From assembly GCA_003210755.1 (NCBI GenBank), contig QCUL01000002.1:113103-177102 (forward strand): 64,000 bases of DNA, in the 5' to 3' direction. This document shows positions 38,938 to 48,219 of the stretch, piece by piece. A program made the position numbers and the translations under genes. The notes under the pieces are model-generated. The model was not told the DNA's origin and searched no databases. It was given only the letters and a program-made list of their open reading frames with translations. Origin of the DNA: Synechococcus sp. AG-679-C18. GTDB taxonomy: Bacteria > Cyanobacteriota > Cyanobacteriia > PCC-6307 > Cyanobiaceae. Within the stretch, counting starts at the first letter, position 1. The number at the start of each line of letters is the position of its first letter.

Positions 38938-39394
38938 TACGGCCTCCTTGTTTATGTGTCAGTGCAATCGGACCCAAGGTCATCCCTGGATCGATGGCCT
39001 TGAGCATGTCGTAGAGAGTGAGTAATCCGATTGATACTGCTGTCATTGCTTCCATTTCCACGCCGGTGCTACCGGTCGTGCTGCAGTTGCAACTCAAGAT
39101 GAGTCCAGGTAACGACGAATCTGGTTCGATCGTTACTTCCATTCCACTCAGAGGGATTTGATGGCAAAGGGGGATGAGCTCCCAGGTGCGTTTCGCTGCC
39201 TGAATGGCTGCAACACGTGCTACGGCCAGTACATCGCCCTTGGGAGTTTTCCCCGCAAGGATCAGTTCAAGCGTGTTTTGCTGCATTTGAAGGCAGCCCT
39301 GGGCCATTGCTTCCCGACGAGTGGGAGGTCGATCACCCACATCAACCATGTGCACCTCACCAGATGTGTTGAGGTGAGTGATCCCTTTGCTCAT
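38918..39394 (-). CDS. moaC: Cyclic pyranopterin monophosphate synthase MoaC
   Basis: Acts with MoaA to convert GTP to cyclic pyranopterin. 158 residues contain [32 protein letters not shown], the [24 protein letters not shown] active-site segment and a C-terminal KxGG (KQGGRNG). It is followed by moeA with overlap and preceded, after 2 nt, by a repeat-containing membrane protein gene on the same strand. Confidence 0.96.
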   Translation of the reverse strand: MSKGITHLNTSGEVHMVDVGDRPPTRREAMAQGCLQMQQNTLELILAGKTPKGDVLAVARVAAIQAAKRTWELIPLCHQIPLSGMEVTIEPDSSLPGLILSCNCSTTGSTGVEMEAMTAVSIGLLTLYDMLKAIDPGMTLGPIALTHKQGGRNGAWSR

Positions 39395-39396
39395 GG

Positions 39397-39714
39397 TTAG
39401 CGGCTACCTAGATCAGACCAAAGTGTTGCTTCAGATCCAACGACAGGCTTCACATCAACTTTGGTGGAAGCGTTCGTTGTACGAACGCCTGAAGGTGCGA
39501 TTGAGTCGCTGCGAGATCCCAGATCTGCCCAAAGGGTGGCTTGTGAAGCAATCACTGGCTTGATGTTCGAAGCGCTTCGATTGTTGTCACCAGCAGTTCC
39601 AACTTGGCTACGCACCATTTGCACCGCAAGTGAACCAACAATGAAGGCCCCAAGAAACCCTGTTGCTATGGCAATTTGGCTTCGGCTTGATCGAGAAGCG
39701 GCACTGGAAGTCAT
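39397..39714 (-). CDS. Single-span protein with a duplicated C-terminal motif (105 aa)
   Basis: An N-terminal transmembrane helix ([21 protein letters not shown]) anchors a Ser/Thr-rich extramembrane part. The latter contains two copies of a 17-residue motif, [17 protein letters not shown] and [17 protein letters not shown], the second forming the C-terminus. The copies differ clearly at DNA level, so the duplication is old and both are kept. The gene ends 2 nt before the moaC ATG in the moaC-moeA unit. Function unknown; a membrane anchor or peptide docking tail is possible. Confidence 0.7.
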   Translation of the reverse strand: MTSSAASRSSRSQIAIATGFLGAFIVGSLAVQMVRSQVGTAGDNNRSASNIKPVIASQATLWADLGSRSDSIAPSGVRTTNASTKVDVKPVVGSEATLWSDLGSR

Positions 39715-39740
39715 GACCTGACGAGAGAATCAGGTTATTA

Positions 39741-39902
39741 CTATGGAAAGCTGCTGAGTGAATCGCTACCAAATGGCAGAAAAGAGCTAGGAGAATTCAC
39801 ATTCATGACGCCGTAGTACGGAGTGGAGTGTGCATTGGCTTCGCTGGTATACCAGCCATGGATCGAACCAAGAAGAAGGCCAAGCGAAATGGCAAGACGC
39901 AC
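39741..39902 (-). CDS. Small secreted protein (53 aa)
   Basis: GTG at 39902 to TAG at 39741. The product begins MRLAISLGLLLGSIHGW and has a short basic start, a hydrophobic core and an AxA-like cleavage site (SEANA/HS), so it looks like a signal peptide followed by a mature peptide of about 29 residues (STPYYGVMNVNSPSSFLPFG...). A stop codon lies two codons before the GTG, so the start is well fixed. It lies 26 nt upstream of the repeat-containing membrane protein gene on the same strand. Ribosome binding site weak; family unknown. Confidence 0.55.
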   Translation of the reverse strand: MRLAISLGLLLGSIHGWYTSEANAHSTPYYGVMNVNSPSSFLPFGSDSLSSFP

Positions 39903-40012
39903 GAAATATCAACCAAGTTTTAAAAGAATTACCTTTGTTGTTGTTTCAAGGAGTTGCCATTGAAACCATTTGAATGCCGAGTTTTTCAAAGAGTTCAGAA
40001 TGAACGAATTCA

Positions 40013-40480
40013 ATGATTGACGTTATGAATCAGGCAAGCCATTGCTTCCTGTTTGAGAAGGATTTTGTTGGAAACTGGCGTTGCATTCCTCTTTGCGTGC
40101 GCCGAAAGCTAGACCTCATCGGTGTCAAGCTCAAACTGAGTCATTGGCTCGAGTTCAGTCAGGAACAGCGCCAAAGTTTGGTGGACTGGCCTGATCAATT
40201 ATCAGAGTTAAATGCTTTGCGCATGCATTTGCGGACTCTCACTCAAGAGATGGCTGATGGGATGGTGAAGGATCTTCCTATCGCCATGGGTGAGCCTTGG
40301 CAGACGTTGGGGTTGATTCCAGAGGCTGTTCAACAAGCTGCTCTTGAGAGATCAGTTTCCATCAGCATTAATCAATGGGCTGCTTTGTTTGAAGTGGAGC
40401 GTTTTGCTTTATGCAAATTGGCGCGCCCTGGCCATGATCACCACAACTTGGACGCTGCTTTCAGCGAAGTGCTGGGATGA
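40013..40480 (+). CDS. narM: Nitrate reductase-associated protein NarM
   Basis: 155 residues of the cyanobacterial nitrate-reductase-associated family, whose founding member is needed for active NarB. Segments FEKDFVGNWRCIPLCVRRKLDLIGVKLKLSHW and KLARPGHDHHNLDAAFSEVL identify it. The exact biochemical job (cofactor insertion or maturation) is unresolved. It converges on narB and overlaps its last 20 nt. Confidence 0.92.
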   Translation: MIDVMNQASHCFLFEKDFVGNWRCIPLCVRRKLDLIGVKLKLSHWLEFSQEQRQSLVDWPDQLSELNALRMHLRTLTQEMADGMVKDLPIAMGEPWQTLGLIPEAVQQAALERSVSISINQWAALFEVERFALCKLARPGHDHHNLDAAFSEVLG

Positions 40481-42689
40481 TTAAACGACGAACAGCTTGT
40501 AAGCGTTTTCCTTCCTGTTCGATTGGTTTGATGACTGACATTACTGGGGCCACGATGACCGCACTTGCTTTGAGTTCTGGTTGTTTTGAAATGGGGCAAG
40601 ATTGTTCATGCATCAATGCATTGACTTCACAGGCCTGAGCTTGCGTGAATCCCCAATGCATCGGCAGAAAGACCGTGCTCCGTCGGATTTTTTCCGTGAC
40701 TTTGACGCGAGCAGTCAGTTGGCCCCTACGAGAACTAATCGCAGCAAGCTCGCCATGCTTCACCGCAAATTGATCGGCATCTTTTGGGTGAATTTCTAAA
40801 AGTGGTTCAGGGTGCATGGTTGTTAAGCGCTTCACCTTTCCTGTACGTGTCATCGTGTGCCACTGTCCGAGATAACGACCGATAGTGAGAATGAGGGGAT
40901 AAGTTTCGCAGGGTGGTTCTGCAAGACCAAGAGGTTGGTCGGTACAGAACTGAGCTCTTTGATTGGCCGTCTGAAATCGTTGATTGGTGTAGAGCCGCTT
41001 TGAATCTTGAGACGGTGAGCTCTTTTGCGGAAATGGCCATTGTTGCGGTCCTTCTCTAGCCAGCAATTGGTGACTCAACCCTGAGACATCGCATAGTTGC
41101 TTATCGGTAACTGCCGTGAACTCGGCGTAGACCTCAGCTGCAGACTCGTAGGAGAACTGTGCTTCAAAACCAAGACGCCGACCGATCTCTGCGAAGACCT
41201 GCCAATCAGGGCGGGATTCGCGATGGGGTTGTCGAAAGGCAGGGCAGTAGGTGACCCGTCGCTCTGAATTGGTCATGGTTCCTGCTTTTTCACTCCATTG
41301 CGCTGCTGGAAGGAGGAGATGGGCGTAATGAGACGTTTCGGTATCGGCATAGGCTTCGCTGACCACGACCATCGGGCATCGTTTTACAGCTGCTTTGACC
41401 CGTTCAAGGTCTGGCATGCTGACAAGTGGATTGGTTGCAGCCACCCACCACAAATCCAGCTCCCCCCGTTCCATCGCCTCCACCTGTTCCCAGGCCGTTA
41501 GGCCAGGATTAGGTGAGATATTTCCTTTTGGGATATCCCAGGTGTGTTCGATTTGAGTGCGATGCTCAGCGTTCGTAACTTGTCGGTATCCAGGGAGGAG
41601 ATGGGAGAGCCCCCCTGCTTCTCTTCCCCCCATGGCATTGGGTTGCCCTGTCAGTGAAAAAGGCCCTGAGCCCTCTCGTCCAATCTGGCCTGTTAGTAAG
41701 TGCAAATTGATAATTCCGCCAACAACCGCTGTTCCTTCTCGCCGCTGATTCACTCCCATGGACCAGAGGCTCAGCACTCTTTCCCTGTGATGGAAAAGTT
41801 GAGCGACTTCACGGAGACGTTTTTCTGGAATTCCGCAATACAAAGCAACCCGTCTAGGGGTCCAACGGGCAACGACATCAAAGAAGGAGTCGTATTTATC
41901 TGTGCAGTTATCTATAAATTCAGAATCCTGGCCATTGTCTCGCATCACTAGGTGTGCGATGCCATGAAGAAGGGCCAGATCACTGCCAGGAGCTACAGCC
42001 AGATGAATGTCTGCTGCCTTGGCAGTGTCGGTTTGGCGAGGATCCACCACCACAATGGTGACGCTATTTGGATGTTTTTTTTTGCGTTTGAGCAGTCGTT
42101 GGAAAAGCACTGGATGGCATTCAGCAATGTTGCTGCCGATGAGAAAAGCCAACGTGCAATGGTCCAAGTCTTCGTAGCAGCACGGAGGGCCATCAGAACC
42201 CAAACTACGGGTGTAACCGGCTACGGCTGAACTCATACAAAGCCTGGAATTGGCATCGAAATTGTTTGTTCCTATGGCTCCCTTTAAAAGCTTTTGAGCG
42301 ATGTAATAGTCCTCGGTATGAAATTGCCCAGAGCCATACATTGCAATGGAGTCTGGACCTTTGGATTTGAGGCTTGATTGGATTTGATCAGTAATGCGCT
42401 CTAGGGCTTCATCCCAACTAATGGGTTCAAAGTTCTCGTTGAGACTGTTTCGACTAAGCGGTTGATCAAGTCGGCCTCTTGCCAGAGTTTCACCGACAGT
42501 TGCTCCCTTGATGCAAACTTGGCCGAGGCTTGATGGGTGTAATTTATCTCCTCTCGCACTCCACATTGGAGTTCCTTCAGCATCTCGACGAACAGCGGCT
42601 CCTTTTTTCGCAGGAGGTTGTAGATCTAGACCGCATCCCACTCCACAATATGGACATTGACTGCGGATACTCGATGTTTGTTCTGTCAT
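40461..42689 (-). CDS. narB: Ferredoxin-dependent nitrate reductase NarB
   Basis: Reduces nitrate to nitrite using reduced ferredoxin and bis-MGD. 742 residues begin with the [4Fe-4S] cysteine motif CPYCGVGCGLDL, then IAMYGSGQFHTEDYY, SRLCMSSAVAGYTRSLGSDGPPCCYED with the Mo-ligand Cys region, and the C-terminal molybdopterin-binding LTIGRYLGQWHTMTRTGK. It lies downstream of nrtP with a strong hairpin between them. Confidence 0.97.
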   Translation of the reverse strand: MTEQTSSIRSQCPYCGVGCGLDLQPPAKKGAAVRRDAEGTPMWSARGDKLHPSSLGQVCIKGATVGETLARGRLDQPLSRNSLNENFEPISWDEALERITDQIQSSLKSKGPDSIAMYGSGQFHTEDYYIAQKLLKGAIGTNNFDANSRLCMSSAVAGYTRSLGSDGPPCCYEDLDHCTLAFLIGSNIAECHPVLFQRLLKRKKKHPNSVTIVVVDPRQTDTAKAADIHLAVAPGSDLALLHGIAHLVMRDNGQDSEFIDNCTDKYDSFFDVVARWTPRRVALYCGIPEKRLREVAQLFHHRERVLSLWSMGVNQRREGTAVVGGIINLHLLTGQIGREGSGPFSLTGQPNAMGGREAGGLSHLLPGYRQVTNAEHRTQIEHTWDIPKGNISPNPGLTAWEQVEAMERGELDLWWVAATNPLVSMPDLERVKAAVKRCPMVVVSEAYADTETSHYAHLLLPAAQWSEKAGTMTNSERRVTYCPAFRQPHRESRPDWQVFAEIGRRLGFEAQFSYESAAEVYAEFTAVTDKQLCDVSGLSHQLLAREGPQQWPFPQKSSPSQDSKRLYTNQRFQTANQRAQFCTDQPLGLAEPPCETYPLILTIGRYLGQWHTMTRTGKVKRLTTMHPEPLLEIHPKDADQFAVKHGELAAISSRRGQLTARVKVTEKIRRSTVFLPMHWGFTQAQACEVNALMHEQSCPISKQPELKASAVIVAPVMSVIKPIEQEGKRLQAVRRLIIPALR

Positions 42690-42707
42690 GGCGTAGTAGT
42701 TCTCGTA

Positions 42708-42744
42708 ACATCACACCCGAAGATTCTGGCTTCGGGTGTGATGT
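42708..42744 (-). repeat. Perfect 15-bp hairpin between nrtP and narB
   Basis: The arms ACATCACACCCGAAG (42708-42722) and CTTCGGGTGTGATGT (42730-42744) are exact inverted copies around a 7-nt loop. On the transcribed strand no T run follows; the narB ATG is only 18 nt downstream of the stem. It is therefore not a standard terminator. It more likely blocks or processes the nrtP-narB transcript, or protects mRNA ends. Confidence 0.85.
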
Positions 42745-42769
42745 CCTTGTATAAGAATCGTTTGAATTA

Positions 42770-44329
42770 TTAGTTAACGAGTGATGGTGCAGTGGATTCT
42801 CCTTCGTGGAGTTCGGCGAAGGAACCCTGGGGTTCTTTCAGGAAAAAGAAACAGAAGAAGGCAACAATGAGGCCTGCGATTCCCAGTACCTGGAAGAATG
42901 CACTGTTAGAAGCAGCGATCACTTCGGGGGATGGATCTTTCCCTCCGCCCATCCACATCGGTAAAAGGCTAAAAATGGTTAGGTAGGTCACCGCTCCAAC
43001 GTTTCCATAAGCTCCAACCAAGCCAGCAACTTGGCCTGTGACGCGCCGCTTCACTAATGGAACGAGAGCGAATGTTGCTCCTTCTCCTGATTGCACAAAG
43101 AAGGAGGCAAGCATTGTAATGATAACGGCAATGGTAATACCAGTGCTTCCTGAGAAAGTTCCTGGTTTGATCGTGCTCATTACGAGATAACCGATACCCA
43201 AACCTGCTGTTAAAAAGCCCATGGTGTTTTTACGGCTACCGAGCTTGTCCGAGATCAATCCACCTGCAGGTCTTGCCACTAAATTCACGAAAGCGAAGCA
43301 AGAGGCCAAGATCCCAGCTGTTGCTTTTGGAAGATCGAATGTGGTTTCGAAAAATGTGGGTAACATCGAAACAACAGCGAGTTCTGATCCAAAATTGACA
43401 ATGTATGTGAGTTCAAGAATGGCCACTTGTTTGAACTCATAACGATCTTCTTTTGGATACACTTTTGTACCCATAATGAGTTCCCGGTTGGTGCGGATGA
43501 TCCCCCATGTCTGAAAAATGAACCAGATCAAAACAGCGCCTAGGGCTAGTGGATAGGTGCCAGCGTTGAGGAAGCCAACTTTTTGTAGGCGCCAACAGAG
43601 CACGCAAAGAATGGCTGCAAAGGGCACATTCATGCCAAGTAGCCCCCAGAAATCACGCATGGAAGTCACTTCCAGGCCAGCTGTGCGATCGGGCCTTTGG
43701 TAAACCTTTCCGGGGGGAGTATCAGTGACGTTGAAGTAGTAGATGATGCCGTAGACAGCTGAGATAATGCCAGTTAGTGCGATGGCTCCACGCCAATTGA
43801 TTACGGCGCCGGAAGGCAGTTCAAAGCCACCTGAGAAGGAGAGCCATCCCGCTAGTCCTACCAGGGTCAAGGCCGAAAAAGCTGAGCCAAAATTGCCCCA
43901 GCCTCCATAGATTCCCTCAGCAAGACCGATTTCTTTGGGAGGGAACCATTCGGCCACCATGCGGATCCCGATGACGAAGCCTGCACCAACAATGGAAAGG
44001 AGCAGGCGAGAAATCACCAATTGATTGAAGTCCTGAGCTGATGCAAAAAGGAGGCACGGAATTACCGAAAACACCAACAGGCACGAATAGGTCAATCGAG
44101 GCCCATATTTGTCAAGGAGCATTCCGATGAGAACGCGGGCTGGAATGGTGAGAGCCACGTTGCAAATGGCCACGGTCCGAATCTGACCGACGGTCAAGCC
44201 CAAATCGGCTTTCACAGTGGTGGCAAGTGGCGCGAGATTGAACCAAACAACGAAGGTCAGAAAAAAAGCGAACCAAGTGAGATGGAGAGTTCGATATCTC
44301 CCTTGGAACGACCAGAGTTCTCCAAGCAT
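42770..44329 (-). CDS. nrtP: Nitrate/nitrite permease NrtP (major facilitator type)
   Basis: 519 residues, about twelve membrane helices. The NNP-family signatures are present: FNLAPLATTVKADLGLTVGQIRTVAICNVALTIPARVLIGMLLDKYGPR, the nitrate signature AGWGN-like GIYGGWGNFGSAFSALTLVG and AGLVGAYGNVGAVTYLTIFS. Marine Synechococcus uses this single-protein permease instead of the freshwater NrtABCD transporter. It heads the nrtP-narB unit. Confidence 0.95.
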   Translation of the reverse strand: MLGELWSFQGRYRTLHLTWFAFFLTFVVWFNLAPLATTVKADLGLTVGQIRTVAICNVALTIPARVLIGMLLDKYGPRLTYSCLLVFSVIPCLLFASAQDFNQLVISRLLLSIVGAGFVIGIRMVAEWFPPKEIGLAEGIYGGWGNFGSAFSALTLVGLAGWLSFSGGFELPSGAVINWRGAIALTGIISAVYGIIYYFNVTDTPPGKVYQRPDRTAGLEVTSMRDFWGLLGMNVPFAAILCVLCWRLQKVGFLNAGTYPLALGAVLIWFIFQTWGIIRTNRELIMGTKVYPKEDRYEFKQVAILELTYIVNFGSELAVVSMLPTFFETTFDLPKATAGILASCFAFVNLVARPAGGLISDKLGSRKNTMGFLTAGLGIGYLVMSTIKPGTFSGSTGITIAVIITMLASFFVQSGEGATFALVPLVKRRVTGQVAGLVGAYGNVGAVTYLTIFSLLPMWMGGGKDPSPEVIAASNSAFFQVLGIAGLIVAFFCFFFLKEPQGSFAELHEGESTAPSLVN

Positions 44330-44538
44330 GGGGACAAAAGTAATTGTGGGAAAACCCCGGCCTCAAAAAAATGCACTCAGGATTTAAGACGCGGCGCATA
44401 TGCAAACCGCCACATAATTTCACCACTGCGTGAATCTCTTCTCAGTCAAGTCTGATACCGAATTTACTTGGAGTTTCTATCTCCAGAAATTATGTGGCAA
44501 GATCTGCAAATGGTTTCATTCGCTACAATCTTGTAAAT

Positions 44539-45162
44539 ATGGTTGGTCAAAGTAAGAGTTATAAGAACGATCTGCAATTGGTTCATGGTCTACGAGCCTG
44601 TGTGCTTTGCGGAGGATCTAGTCGTCGAATGGGCAGGGACAAAGCGCTAATCCCACATCCTCAAGGGGGCTGTTGGTTGACTCATAGCATCGGTTTGTGC
44701 CATCAACAGGGATTGATGGTGGATGTCGTGAGCTCGAACTCAAACCATCACCTGTTGGCTTCAACCCTCGAAGGTGTTGCTTGCCGCTCGGACCCTTTCC
44801 CTGGTAAGGGACCTTTGGCTGCCTTGTCCGGTGTCTTTGGTACGGCGACGGTGATGGGTTTGTTGGTGTTGCCTGTTGATATGCCTTGGTTGGAGTCGCA
44901 GACCGTGATCAAATTGATTCGAGCCTGGAAGGAGCAATCTTCCTTGGCTATGGTCTCTCACGACGGGATTCGGCTTCAGCCTCTGTTTGCTATTTATCCC
45001 AATGACAGTTTTTATCGAGAAACCATATTGGCTCAGCTGGCCTCAGATCAGTTGAGCATGCTTGATTGGCTTAAAAAGGTGCCGTACAGGACGCTTGTCT
45101 TTCCGGAAGGGTCATTGCGTAACGCCAACTGTCCTGCCGATCTCCTAAAGCTAGAGGAATGA
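44539..45162 (+). CDS. mobA: Molybdenum cofactor guanylyltransferase MobA
   Basis: Adds GMP to molybdopterin, giving MGD for NarB. The nucleotide-binding motif ACVLCGGSSRRMGRDKALIPH is diagnostic, with LVLPVDMPWLESQTV and LFAIYP later. I use the ATG at 44539 (MVGQSK); a GTG at 44494 in frame is an alternative. The stop overlaps the moaA start region (ATGATGA). Confidence 0.93.
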   Translation: MVGQSKSYKNDLQLVHGLRACVLCGGSSRRMGRDKALIPHPQGGCWLTHSIGLCHQQGLMVDVVSSNSNHHLLASTLEGVACRSDPFPGKGPLAALSGVFGTATVMGLLVLPVDMPWLESQTVIKLIRAWKEQSSLAMVSHDGIRLQPLFAIYPNDSFYRETILAQLASDQLSMLDWLKKVPYRTLVFPEGSLRNANCPADLLKLEE

Positions 45163-46211
45163 TGAAGTCGTCAGCTGTCAGCGATCGCCTTGGTAGGCAA
45201 CTCGGGGTTTTGAGACTCTCCCTCACCGCTAGGTGTAATTTAGCGTGCCCTTATTGCTGTCCAGAAAGTGTTGAGCCGCAGGGCTTGTTGTCAACTCAAG
45301 ATCAGCTGCGCTTGATCCATGCTGGCTGCCGTTTAGGTGTTCATACTCTGCGATTGACCGGTGGTGAGCCCCTACTGACCGAACGGCTTTGGCCGCTCCT
45401 GGAAGCGCTCTCGGCTGGTCGCAAAAAGCTCAGTGATCCCCTTGCTCAGCTGAAAGATATTGCTATTACCACGAATGGTTCTTTACTCGATGATGAGAAA
45501 GCGCGAAGGTTACGCGCTTCGGGAGTTGATCGCATCACGATCAGTTTGGATGCTGTAGACGGTGGCAGCATTGCTCGGATGGCTGGCCTGCGTAGAGGAG
45601 CAGGAGCTGGATTTGATCTGTTAAATAAAGTTTTGGCTGGTGTCGATGCTGCACGTACTGCTGGGTATGACCCTGCGCTGGGAGCCCTCAAGCTTAATGC
45701 TGTGATTCAACGCGGAAAAAATGATGATCAACTGATTCCTTTGGCTCGTCTGGCCCGTCAGAAAGGATTGGAACTGCGTTTAATCGAATATATGGATGTT
45801 GGAAATAGCAATGGTTGGTGCCGTGATCAGGTGATGCCAGCGAGTGAGATGATTCAGATCCTTAACGACCAGTGGCCGCTTCAATCTTCAGGCCGACCGC
45901 TTGGTGGCACAAGTCGGCAATGGGCATATAAAGATGGTGGAGGGATTATCGGCACTATCGCGTCAATTACCGAGCCATTCTGTTCCGATTGCAATCGGTT
46001 GAGAATTACAGCCGACGGCAAAGCTTTTACTTGTCTGTTTGCGAGCGAAGGTGTCGATTTGCGTGATGGGCTTCGTCAAGATGTGTCAGATTTGGGGCTT
46101 GAAACAATGATGGCTCGTGTGTGGCTCGGTCGGTCGGATCGATTCAGCGAGGAGCGAGGAACAAGGCCGCTAGCGAATCAGCATGCTGAGATGGCCTATC
46201 TGGGTGGATGA
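45159..46211 (+). CDS. moaA: GTP 3',8-cyclase MoaA
   Basis: Radical SAM enzyme for the first step of molybdopterin synthesis. The SAM cluster cysteines are in CNLACPYCCPES and the C-terminal second cluster in EPFCSDCNRLRITADGKAFTCLF. LRLTGGEPLLTE is the SAM-binding GGE motif, and the protein ends in the required Gly-Gly (AYLGG). Two adjacent ATGs (45159, 45162) overlap the mobA stop. It forms the right edge of the Moco-nitrate cluster. Confidence 0.96.
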   Translation: MMKSSAVSDRLGRQLGVLRLSLTARCNLACPYCCPESVEPQGLLSTQDQLRLIHAGCRLGVHTLRLTGGEPLLTERLWPLLEALSAGRKKLSDPLAQLKDIAITTNGSLLDDEKARRLRASGVDRITISLDAVDGGSIARMAGLRRGAGAGFDLLNKVLAGVDAARTAGYDPALGALKLNAVIQRGKNDDQLIPLARLARQKGLELRLIEYMDVGNSNGWCRDQVMPASEMIQILNDQWPLQSSGRPLGGTSRQWAYKDGGGIIGTIASITEPFCSDCNRLRITADGKAFTCLFASEGVDLRDGLRQDVSDLGLETMMARVWLGRSDRFSEERGTRPLANQHAEMAYLGG

Positions 46212-46283
46212 GTGGCATTCGCTACGGATTGAGAAAGATATCAGCGTTAAATCTGTTCATCTGACAGATCGTTCTGAATTGAA

Positions 46284-46775
46284 ATGTTTGAGCTTATTCC
46301 CTATACGCGTTTTCGTGATACGCCCTCTGTTCGATTTTTTGATGTCACGATATCTGATTCGAATGCGCGGGATCTTGTGATTCACTCAGGGCCTGCAGTG
46401 AGTCCACCGAATGATTTACAGAGTGGAGCATGGCAGTTTTATCTGCATCCTCATCAGGATGACAATCTTCTTTCTGCTGGAGGTGGAAGGACTTTTTTTC
46501 TTGTTAATTTGGCCTGGGATCATCCATTCCATATTGTTCGTCTAGACAATGGAGGTGATATTCTTCATATACCTAGAGGAACATTTCATCGCTCTGTATC
46601 TGATCCAGATGGCTCTGTAGTTCTTAATCAGGCCAAGAGAGATCCAAGCGCATGCGTTGTGAGAGAGTTTCGCGTCTATAACAGTTTAAAGATTCCAAAG
46701 CTCTATCAAGTCACTTCAAAAGGCGCCATTCATCCACGTTTGCATGGTCTCGAACCTATTCCGCAAATGGCGTAA
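46284..46775 (+). CDS. Cupin-like protein, function unknown (163 aa)
   Basis: 163 residues of mainly beta structure. HPHQDDNLLSAGGGRTFFLVNLAWDHPFHIVRL and IPRGTFHRSVSDPDGSVVLNQAKRD read like the two motifs of a small cupin, with His residues at positions where metal ligands are expected (HPHQDD and GTFHRS). It may be a dioxygenase, isomerase or binding protein; I cannot assign a substrate. It follows moaA by 72 nt on the same strand but codon use is more A/T-rich. Confidence 0.6.
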   Translation: MFELIPYTRFRDTPSVRFFDVTISDSNARDLVIHSGPAVSPPNDLQSGAWQFYLHPHQDDNLLSAGGGRTFFLVNLAWDHPFHIVRLDNGGDILHIPRGTFHRSVSDPDGSVVLNQAKRDPSACVVREFRVYNSLKIPKLYQVTSKGAIHPRLHGLEPIPQMA

Positions 46776-46799
46776 CATCGAGAGATTGATCGGTGGTCA

Positions 46800-47564
46800 C
46801 TAAATTTTTTTTGTGGATGCGGAAAGATAGCTCAACGCATTGCTGATAAAGAGTCGGCCCTGACGTTCAAGGACGTCACCGAATCGCTCACTGTCTTGTC
46901 GTAGGCGATTAGGACCATCAGCTCCCAGAGCACTCAAAATGTAGTTGTGGTCCTCAAGAATCCATCTCTCGAGATTTGTCATTCTCACCTCTAGGTGACA
47001 TTGCAACCCAAGGGCGTGCTCATCGATTCGAAAAACTTGTTCTTGGCATTGAAGTGATGAGCCCATTAAGGTCGCTGTTGCAGGGAGGCGGATGCGATCG
47101 CCATGCCAGTGCAGCACCATTTCACTGGGATTCATCCCCTTTAGGAGTGGTTCGCTGATGGGTTCTGTTAGCCAATGGATGGCTCCAAAGCCAACTTCTT
47201 TTATTGGATGAGATGGCATCCCCAGCTGTAGCGAATGCACTGTTCCACCGGCAGCTACTGCTAGGAGTTGAGCCCCGAGGCAAATCCCCAGAACCGGATA
47301 TTTTTGCTCGTGCCATTGGGTTAACCATTCCAACTCCTTCTGCAGCCATGCGAATGGGGCTGAGTGGCGGTCTTGGACACTCATTGGACCACCAAGTAGA
47401 ACGGCGATGGTGTTTTCAGTACTGATTGGGTCGGGGAGGGATTCCCAACGATCGGGGCGAATCGTTTGGATTTTCATCCCTAATTCTTTGGCACAGTCAC
47501 CGATCAGATCAGGCCCTTCCCTGTCAATGTGCTGAATCACTATCAATGTGGGTTGAGATGTCAC
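46800..47564 (-). CDS. Class I glutamine amidotransferase-like protein
   Basis: 254 residues with the GATase1 fold. The nucleophile is Cys95 in VLGICLGAQLLAVAAGG, the oxyanion strand is IAVLLGGPMS and the catalytic His/Glu are in LGLQCHLEVRM. It resembles stand-alone GuaA-amidotransferase-like proteins that act on various amidation or gamma-glutamyl substrates. No partner synthetase is adjacent. The GTG start is used; the frame runs open about 65 codons further upstream without ATG, GTG or TTG, which may be chance. Confidence 0.8.
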   Translation of the reverse strand: MTSQPTLIVIQHIDREGPDLIGDCAKELGMKIQTIRPDRWESLPDPISTENTIAVLLGGPMSVQDRHSAPFAWLQKELEWLTQWHEQKYPVLGICLGAQLLAVAAGGTVHSLQLGMPSHPIKEVGFGAIHWLTEPISEPLLKGMNPSEMVLHWHGDRIRLPATATLMGSSLQCQEQVFRIDEHALGLQCHLEVRMTNLERWILEDHNYILSALGADGPNRLRQDSERFGDVLERQGRLFISNALSYLSASTKKI

Positions 47565-48219
47565 TGCCTGAGCTGGTAGTTCTATTGATGTTGATGGAAC
47601 GGCCCTTAGAGATTGCTGGTCGATGAGTTTGTTGATAGTCGTTAGTTCTGAACTGGTGTTCGTATCAAAGATCCATGCCTTGAGCGCGTGATTGATCCTC
47701 CTTAGAAGCCTGATAGGAGTCGCTGGAGAAACTAGGACTATTAGAACACCGAATCAAGGTTTTGGAATACTTTTAGAGGTTGGTGAGGTGTGCCCGTTCT
47801 AATCCGGAATTATGAAAATAAGCATATGTCTTTTCTGTATTGAGCGAATTGCAAGTTGATGGATTTTTTGGCAACTCTTGATTAAGGGAAACGTATAATT
47901 TAATTTTACCTCCTTGAGAAAAGTGCTTTTTGAAGTTGATATTCCATTGGTCTTGCCTCTCTTGTTTTGGTCTATAGAAGTTAATATAGATTTAAATGAT
48001 TAATCATCAGTCCAAACCAGATATGTATTATTAGTAGATTAGTAAGAGTGCGACCTACGTTCTTTGCTGGGTTGAAATATTATTCTCCATCTCCATCATT
48101 TGTTACGTCTTCTTGTAGTGCAGAAGTTATTCGCGTGTGCTTTGTGATCTGATGTTTGGTTTGCTTCGAACGACTTCTGCTTTGCATGAGGCGTTTCTGG
48201 CTAAGAAGTTAGAAGGTTA
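47565..48219. other. A/T-rich intergenic region before sufB
   Basis: About 650 bases, increasingly A/T-rich toward sufB. I see no RNA gene, no perfect NtcA box and no inverted repeat good enough for a terminator or operator. The first 210 bases contain the minus-strand open frame upstream of the amidotransferase gene. No SufR-type regulator gene is found here, although in many cyanobacteria sufR is divergent from sufB. Confidence 0.5.

Noticed and set aside
44445..44458. GTC-N8-TAC as NtcA box between nrtP and mobA
   Set aside because: Only five of six bases match and neither direction has a -10 box at 20-24 nt.
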